Shown here: piece by piece, positions 59,637 to 64,000 of the stretch
Layout of the letters: each line of letters starts with the position of its first letter
Numbering within the stretch: position 1 is the first letter of the stretch
Origin: JACKAQ01 sp020634975 [NCBI: Calditrichia bacterium]
GTDB lineage: Bacteria > Calditrichota > Calditrichia > RBG-13-44-9
DNA: 64,000 bases
Direction of reading: 5' to 3'
NCBI GenBank assembly: GCA_020634975.1
Contig: JACKAQ010000001.1
Span: 1,054,001-1,118,000 of the forward strand
Program-made: the position numbers and the translations under genes
The notes under the pieces: model-generated
What the model was told of the DNA's origin: nothing
Database searches by the model: none
What the model saw: only the letters and a program-made list of their open reading frames with translations

Positions 59637-60038
59637 CTACCAGACTGTGCAAAGCACTTCGCCACCCACACCTTCACGGCGTGCCTGACGTTCTGTAATA
59701 ACACCCCTGGATGTACTCAATATTGCAATACCAACATTGTTTTTAACACGTGGCAATTGCTCTACCCCAACGTAATAACGGCGTCCGGGCTTGCTCACAC
59801 GTTTTAATTCGTGTATAACAGGTTCACCGGATGGGGCGACGTATTTCAAAAAGACGCGGATGATACCCTGTTTGCCATCATCAATGATGATAAAATTACG
59901 AATAAATTTGTGCTCAAACAGAATTTCCGCCATGCGTTTTTTCATGTTCGACGCCGGAATATCAACGGTACGATGCTTTGCCTGAATGGCATTGCGAATC
60001 CGTGTCAGAAAATCGGCAATCGGATCAGTCATGGACAT
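59637..60038 (-). CDS. rpsH: 30S ribosomal protein S8
   Basis: The 133-aa protein has the S8 pattern ([20 protein letters not shown], and C-terminal [26 protein letters not shown]). S8 organises the 16S central domain and in E. coli autoregulates the spc operon. Full length. Start ATG overlaps no neighbour; rpsN lies 21 bases upstream. Confidence 0.97.
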   Translation of the reverse strand: MSMTDPIADFLTRIRNAIQAKHRTVDIPASNMKKRMAEILFEHKFIRNFIIIDDGKQGIIRVFLKYVAPSGEPVIHELKRVSKPGRRYYVGVEQLPRVKNNVGIAILSTSRGVITERQARREGVGGEVLCTVW

Positions 60039-60059
60039 ATTACAATCTCTCCTAACGTT

Positions 60060-60245
60060 TTACCAGCTTGCTTTGGTAACACCCGGAATTTCGCCTTTAT
60101 TTGCCAATTCACGAAGACAAATGCGGCAAATACCAAATTTGCGATAGTACGCACGCGGACGTCCGCAACGCTGGCACCGGTTGTATTCTCGGACTTTAAA
60201 TTTTTGTTTCCGTTTCGCTTTTGCGATGAGCGCTTTCTTAGCCAA
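60060..60245 (-). CDS. rpsN: 30S ribosomal protein S14, zinc-binding type
   Basis: The 61-aa protein is the short zinc form ([20 protein letters not shown] then [25 protein letters not shown]). Zinc ligands are the paired cysteines of CQRC and CRIC. The start is TTG at 60245: AAGGAGA lies 8 bases upstream, and the family always begins at exactly this residue, so the 14 upstream in-frame residues are not translated. S14 guides head assembly. Confidence 0.95.
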   Translation of the reverse strand: MAKKALIAKAKRKQKFKVREYNRCQRCGRPRAYYRKFGICRICLRELANKGEIPGVTKASW

Positions 60246-60264
60246 ACCTACTTCTCCTTCAACA

Positions 60265-60810
60265 TTATTTCTTGAACGGCATTCCAAACGCTTTCAGAAG
60301 CTCGTATGCTTCTTCATCTGAATCTACGTTTGATACGAAAGTGATGTTCAAACCACGGATTTTATCAATTTTATCGACGTTAACTTCAGGAAATACAATC
60401 TGCTCACGAACACCAACTGTGAAGTTTCCGCGACCGTCGAGTTTGTCTGGCAAACCGCGAAAATCTCGAATACGCGGTGTTGCAAAATTGATAAAACGAT
60501 CGAGGAATTCGTACATCCGATCGCCACGCAGGGTCACTTTGCAACCTATTTTCATACCTTCCCGAAGTTTAAAGTTCGAGATGGAATGTTTCGCCGTAGT
60601 CAAAGCCGGTTTTTGACCGGCAATTACGGTAAGGTCCTCTACCGCACGTTCCAGAATTTTGCTATCCTGAACGGCTTCGCCAACGCCCATATTCATGGTA
60701 ATTTTTTGAAGCTTCGGTACCTGCATGATGTTTTTATACCCAAACTTTTTGAACAGCATGGGCACAATTTCTTCCGTATACTTCTTTTTTAAACGGGGTG
60801 TATAGCTCAT
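60265..60810 (-). CDS. rplE: 50S ribosomal protein L5
   Basis: The 181-aa protein matches L5 ([79 protein letters not shown]). L5 binds 5S rRNA and contacts P-site tRNA. Full length. It lies between rplX and rpsN. Confidence 0.97.
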   Translation of the reverse strand: MSYTPRLKKKYTEEIVPMLFKKFGYKNIMQVPKLQKITMNMGVGEAVQDSKILERAVEDLTVIAGQKPALTTAKHSISNFKLREGMKIGCKVTLRGDRMYEFLDRFINFATPRIRDFRGLPDKLDGRGNFTVGVREQIVFPEVNVDKIDKIRGLNITFVSNVDSDEEAYELLKAFGMPFKK

Positions 60811-60834
60811 TTCTACAAACCTGCTTTAATCGTT

Positions 60835-61158
60835 TTAGGCTACTTCTTCACCATTTGCATCCGGGTGTTTGCAAACCCGGACTTTGCTGCCATCTTTTAA
60901 AATTTTAAACCCAACCCGTGTTGCTACAGCACTTTTTGGCGCAACCAATTTCACGTTGGAAATATGGATGGGGGCTTCGATACTCAATATACCGCCCTGG
61001 GGCATTTGCTGCGTCGGTTTACGGTGACGCTTATGCATATTCACGCCTTCAACAATAATGCGCTCGTTTTCAGGAAACACCTTTAATACTTTTCCGGTTT
61101 TCCCGCGATCATTGCCGGCGATGATCATCACAGAATCATTTTTCTTAATTTTTTTCAT
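60835..61158 (-). CDS. rplX: 50S ribosomal protein L24
   Basis: The 107-aa protein has the KOW domain (KIKKNDSVMIIAGNDRGKTG KVLKV) and the continuation GVNMHKRHRKPTQQMPQGGI. L24 starts large-subunit assembly near the tunnel exit. Full length, 17 bases after rplN. Confidence 0.97.
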   Translation of the reverse strand: MKKIKKNDSVMIIAGNDRGKTGKVLKVFPENERIIVEGVNMHKRHRKPTQQMPQGGILSIEAPIHISNVKLVAPKSAVATRVGFKILKDGSKVRVCKHPDANGEEVA

Positions 61159-61175
61159 CGTTTACAACCCTTTAA

Positions 61176-61544
61176 TTAAATCACTTCTGGCGCTAATGAC
61201 ACAATTTTCATAAAAGCTTTATCGCGCAGTTCACGCGCAACGGGACCAAAAATACGGGTTCCGCGCGGTTCACCCTGCGCATCAAGCAACACGGCTGCGT
61301 TTTCATCGAAGCGAATATAGGAACCGTCGGCGCGGCGAACTTCCTTTTTGGTGCGTACGATTACCGCTCTTGATACTTGTCCTTTTTTGACCGGCGCATT
61401 CGGGATGGCGCTTTTTACAGACACCACGATGATATCGCCTACCGTAGCACTTTTCTTGCCTGAGCCCCCCAACACGCGAATACACATCACTTTTTTCGCG
61501 CCTGAGTTGTCCGCGACACTCAAACGGGTTTGTTCCTGAACCAT
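61176..61544 (-). CDS. rplN: 50S ribosomal protein L14
   Basis: The 122-aa protein has the L14 signature ([40 protein letters not shown], and [20 protein letters not shown]). It forms part of the subunit interface and binds the silencing factor RsfS. Full length and normal position. Confidence 0.97.
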   Translation of the reverse strand: MVQEQTRLSVADNSGAKKVMCIRVLGGSGKKSATVGDIIVVSVKSAIPNAPVKKGQVSRAVIVRTKKEVRRADGSYIRFDENAAVLLDAQGEPRGTRIFGPVARELRDKAFMKIVSLAPEVI

Positions 61545-61569
61545 GATGACAACTCCAAAGGTTAAGCTG

Positions 61570-61824
61570 TTATTTCACTTTTTCAACAATTTCTACAACC
61601 CGCCAGCGTTTCGTTTTGCTCAGAGGACGAGTTTCCATAATTTTTACTTTATCACCAATATCGCAGGTATTGGTATCGTCGTGCGCTTTGAACTTCTTGG
61701 TTTGCCTGACGAACTTTTTATAGAGTGGGTGTCGAACGTAACGCTCAACAGCTACGACAACGGTTTTATCCATTTTGTCGCTAACTACAAATCCCACACG
61801 GGTTTTACGAATACCTCTTTCCAT
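61570..61824 (-). CDS. rpsQ: 30S ribosomal protein S17
   Basis: The 84-aa protein starts [20 protein letters not shown], then [20 protein letters not shown] and [20 protein letters not shown], the OB-fold S17 pattern. ATG 61824 gives the standard 84-aa length. A TTG 42 bases upstream (61866) lies inside rpmC and would add 14 atypical residues; it is less likely. S17 binds helix h11 of 16S rRNA. Confidence 0.93.
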   Translation of the reverse strand: MERGIRKTRVGFVVSDKMDKTVVVAVERYVRHPLYKKFVRQTKKFKAHDDTNTCDIGDKVKIMETRPLSKTKRWRVVEIVEKVK

Positions 61825-61843
61825 TTCACACCATTCACTTCGG

Positions 61844-62056
61844 TTAGGATTCTTTTGTTTTGACAATACCTAATTCTATTTCGCGCATGATGGTTTTGGC
61901 ACGCGCAATTTCACGTTTCACTTCGCGGATCCGGCTTGGATTTGTCAATTGATGCGTCGCTTTCTGAATGCGGAGATTCGCAAGTTCATCCATCAAATCG
62001 TCCAGATGTTGTTTGATATCCGCTTCAGGTAAAGCTTTTATTTCCGCAGTGTTCAT
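61844..62056 (-). CDS. rpmC: 50S ribosomal protein L29
   Basis: The 70-aa two-helix protein matches L29 ([44 protein letters not shown]). It lies at the peptide exit and forms part of the SRP and trigger-factor docking area. It begins 2 bases after the rplP stop. Confidence 0.96.
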   Translation of the reverse strand: MNTAEIKALPEADIKQHLDDLMDELANLRIQKATHQLTNPSRIREVKREIARAKTIMREIELGIVKTKES

Positions 62057-62058
62057 TT

Positions 62059-62478
62059 TTATTCTCCCGCTTCTTTACGCGTTACAAACTTGGTTTTGAT
62101 GGGCAGTTTGTGCGAAGCCAGGCGCATTGCTTCTTTGGCAATTTCTTCAGAAACACCGGCAAGTTCAAACATTACGCGTCCGGGCTTTACAACCGCTACC
62201 CAATATTCCGGGGAACCTTTACCTTTACCCATCCGTGTTTCTGCGGGTTTTTTGGTTATGGGCTTATCCGGGAAAATTCGAATCCAAACCTTACCACCCC
62301 GTTTGATGTAGCGTGTCATCGCAACACGGGCAGCTTCAATTTGGCGACTGGTAATCCAGCCGGCGTCTAAAGCTTTTAATCCAAATTGTCCGAACGATAC
62401 ACTTGCACCACGGGTTGCATTCCCCGCTCTGCGGCCACGCATTACACGTCTATGTTTAACTTTTTTGGGCATTAACAT
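62059..62478 (-). CDS. rplP: 50S ribosomal protein L16
   Basis: The 139-aa protein opens [20 protein letters not shown], typical for L16, with [20 protein letters not shown] and [20 protein letters not shown], the loop that reaches the peptidyl-transferase centre. It is a late-assembly protein. Full length, 15 bases after rpsC. Confidence 0.97.
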   Translation of the reverse strand: MLMPKKVKHRRVMRGRRAGNATRGASVSFGQFGLKALDAGWITSRQIEAARVAMTRYIKRGGKVWIRIFPDKPITKKPAETRMGKGKGSPEYWVAVVKPGRVMFELAGVSEEIAKEAMRLASHKLPIKTKFVTRKEAGE

Positions 62479-62493
62479 GACAAACGTCTCCTC

Positions 62494-63129
62494 TTACGAA
62501 TTGGTCCCGATCACTTCACCGTGATACAACCACACTTTTACACCGATACAACCATAAGTTGTGTTGGCAGTAGAGGTTGCATAATCAATATTGGCGCGGA
62601 GTGTGTGCAGGGGAATCCGACCTTCTTTATAGTTTTCTGTCCGTGCCATTTCCGCACCGCCGAGACGGCCGGAGCACTGTATTTTAATTCCTTCTGCACC
62701 GAGGCGCATAGAGGAAGTAATGGCGCGTTTCATCGCACGTCGGAAAGATACTTTCCCTTCCAATTGGCGAGCAATGTTTTGCCCGACCAAAAAGGCGTCT
62801 AGCTCCGGATGCTTCACTTCGTTGATGTTGATCTGAATATCTTTGTTGACCAATTTCTTCAGCTCTTCTTTCAACTTATCGACTTCAGCACCTTTTTTCC
62901 CGATCACAACACCGGGACGAGCTGTGTTTATCGTAATCAACACGCGCCGTGCAGTGCGTTCGATACCAACTTTCGAAATAGCACCATCTGAAATGCGTTT
63001 GAAAATGTATTTACGAATCAACAAATCTTCATTCAGCTTTTCAGCGAAGTTTTTTTCATCAAACCACTGGGAGTTCCAAGTTTTGATAAAGCCCAGACGG
63101 TAGCCAACTGGATTCGTTTTTTGACCCAA
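62494..63129 (-). CDS. rpsC: 30S ribosomal protein S3
   Basis: The 211-aa protein has the KH-2 domain ([20 protein letters not shown], the GxxG loop VIGKKG) and the C-terminal S3 domain ([43 protein letters not shown]). S3 lines the mRNA entry and acts in helicase-like unwinding. Full length. Confidence 0.97.
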   Translation of the reverse strand: MGQKTNPVGYRLGFIKTWNSQWFDEKNFAEKLNEDLLIRKYIFKRISDGAISKVGIERTARRVLITINTARPGVVIGKKGAEVDKLKEELKKLVNKDIQININEVKHPELDAFLVGQNIARQLEGKVSFRRAMKRAITSSMRLGAEGIKIQCSGRLGGAEMARTENYKEGRIPLHTLRANIDYATSTANTTYGCIGVKVWLYHGEVIGTNS

Positions 63130-63155
63130 AACGTAACCTCCGAAACTATACTTTT

Positions 63156-63500
63156 TTAGCGATCTTCAACAACAATTGTAATATGAGAAGTGCGGCGGCG
63201 GATACGACCAACACGCCCCATTGACATGGGACGAAAACGCTTCCACATCGGTCCACCATCTACCGTTACACTTTTCACGAAAATTTTATCCGGATTAACA
63301 CCGCCGGCCTCTTCCTGGTTTTGAAAATTTGCCACTGCAGAGCGCAATACATTTTCAACCGTTTTAGCGGCGCGCTTCGGCGTAAAGTGCAGGATGCTCA
63401 AAGCATCTTCCACATTTTTATCTTTGATCAGACGTGTCACTTGTCTCACTTTTAATGGTGAGAGACGCGCGTATCGTTGTCTGGCTACAGCTTTCATCAA
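63156..63500 (-). CDS. rplV: 50S ribosomal protein L22
   Basis: The 114-aa protein has the L22 core ([40 protein letters not shown]) and the tunnel-lining beta hairpin ([20 protein letters not shown]), where macrolide-resistance changes occur. The start is either of two consecutive ATGs. Full length. Confidence 0.97.
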   Translation of the reverse strand: MMKAVARQRYARLSPLKVRQVTRLIKDKNVEDALSILHFTPKRAAKTVENVLRSAVANFQNQEEAGGVNPDKIFVKSVTVDGGPMWKRFRPMSMGRVGRIRRRTSHITIVVEDR

Positions 63501-63522
63501 CAGACCTCACGATTGAAAAAGG

Positions 63523-63810
63523 TTAACGAACTTTCGATTTCTTTTCATTTTTACTACCCGCATGACCGCGGTAGGTACGGGTCGGGGCAAATTCACCAAG
63601 CTTATGCCCAACCATATTTTCCGTCACATAAACCGGAATAAATTTGATGCCGTTGTGTACTGCAATTGTATGCCCAACAAATTCAGGCGGTACAGTTGAA
63701 CGACGAGCCCAGGTTTTCACAACTTTCTTTTGACCGCTACCATTCAAATCGTCTACTTTTTGGTATAATTTCTGGTCAATAAAAGGGCCTTTTTTCAGCG
63801 ATCTTGACAT
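63523..63810 (-). CDS. rpsS: 30S ribosomal protein S19
   Basis: The 95-aa protein opens [20 protein letters not shown] and has [20 protein letters not shown] then [20 protein letters not shown], the S19 signature. It lies in the head next to S13 and contacts A-site elements. Full length, next to rplB as usual. Confidence 0.97.
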   Translation of the reverse strand: MSRSLKKGPFIDQKLYQKVDDLNGSGQKKVVKTWARRSTVPPEFVGHTIAVHNGIKFIPVYVTENMVGHKLGEFAPTRTYRGHAGSKNEKKSKVR

Positions 63811-63821
63811 GATTACTTCCT

Positions 63822-64000
63822 TTATTTACGACGTTTGACGATTAACGCGCTGGATTTTTTACGCTTCTTACGGGTTTTCAAACCTTTGGATAACTGCCCC
63901 CACGGTGAACAAGGATGGCGCCCACCCGAGGTCCGACCTTCACCGCCACCCATCGGGTGGTCAACAGGGTTCATCACAACACCCCGAACGCTTGGTCGAC
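63822..64000 (-). CDS. rplB: 50S ribosomal protein L2 (C-terminal part, gene runs out of the window)
   Basis: The last 59 codons are present. They read [20 protein letters not shown] then [20 protein letters not shown] and a basic tail ending IVKRRK. The conserved histidine in [10 protein letters not shown], which lies near the peptidyl-transferase centre, is kept. The TAA stop is at 63822-63824. The 5' end lies beyond base 64000. Confidence 0.96.
   Translation of the reverse strand, partial: RPSVRGVVMNPVDHPMGGGEGRTSGGRHPCSPWGQLSKGLKTRKKRKKSSALIVKRRK

Noticed and set aside
1-64000. CRISPR arrays, IS elements, prophage genes, attachment sites, rRNA and tRNA genes
   Set aside because: No regularly spaced direct repeats, transposase or integrase motifs, or tRNA-like cloverleafs apart from the tmRNA were seen by eye in the intergenic regions.

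Overview
The window looks like chromosomal DNA from a flagellated, Gram-negative (diderm) bacterium of the FCB group, most likely the Calditrichota/KSB1 neighbourhood. The evidence is a secreted beta-propeller-like protein ending in the QNYPNPFNP-type C-terminal sorting domain, outer-membrane porin and TonB-like proteins, a tmRNA tag ending in ADYDYAMAA (close to Chlorobi-type tags), and moderate GC. The phylum call is inference. There is no prophage, IS element, CRISPR array or rRNA operon, and I recognised no tRNA.

Layout. 25-5597: housekeeping genes on + (UbiB/ABC1 kinase, lipase-like hydrolase, small membrane protein, MrfA-type helicase). 5695-18412: a compact late flagellar block on + (flgN, flgK, flgL, fliW, csrA, a sigma-region-4-like small protein, a GT2-TPR glycosyltransferase, three flagellin genes, fliS, fliD, flaG, a FliT-like chaperone, flgM), closed by an HU gene. 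18551-28975: a HEAT-like protein with a cysteine cluster, a sorting-domain protein, small ORFs, an MscS channel plus 1033-aa ATPase operon, and two TPM-domain proteins. 29084-36877: dut, an LKR-like reductase, ssrA (tmRNA), then a minus-strand operon of FN3 membrane protein, SSS symporter, 40-aa membrane peptide, divergent aspartate-carbamoyltransferase-like protein and asparagine synthetase. 37118-52122: isochorismatase-type hydrolase, HtrA protease, an envelope trio (zinc-ribbon/TonB-like protein, porin, phosphate-binding-like protein), SDR, valS, a class V aminotransferase, hutU and a GHL10 glycosidase. 52284-64000: the str/S10-spc-alpha ribosomal operon on minus, rplB (partial) through rplQ, with secY, map, infA, rpmJ and rpoA, but without adk and rpsD.

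The clearest regulatory story is in the flagellar block. Four promoters match TAAA-N15-GCCGATAA (sigma-28) well and one weakly. fliW-csrA has a textbook sigma-54 promoter (TGGCAC-N5-TTGCT). The csrA leader and two flagellin leaders carry hairpins that display a GGA in the loop, plus GGA in the Shine-Dalgarno. Together with adjacent fliW, csrA, fliS and flgM this reads as a complete FliW-CsrA-flagellin homeostasis circuit in one place, with CsrA probably also repressing itself. The least understood loci are the MscS-ATPase pair, the symporter/ATCase-like/asnB operon, and the orphan sigma-region-4 protein.
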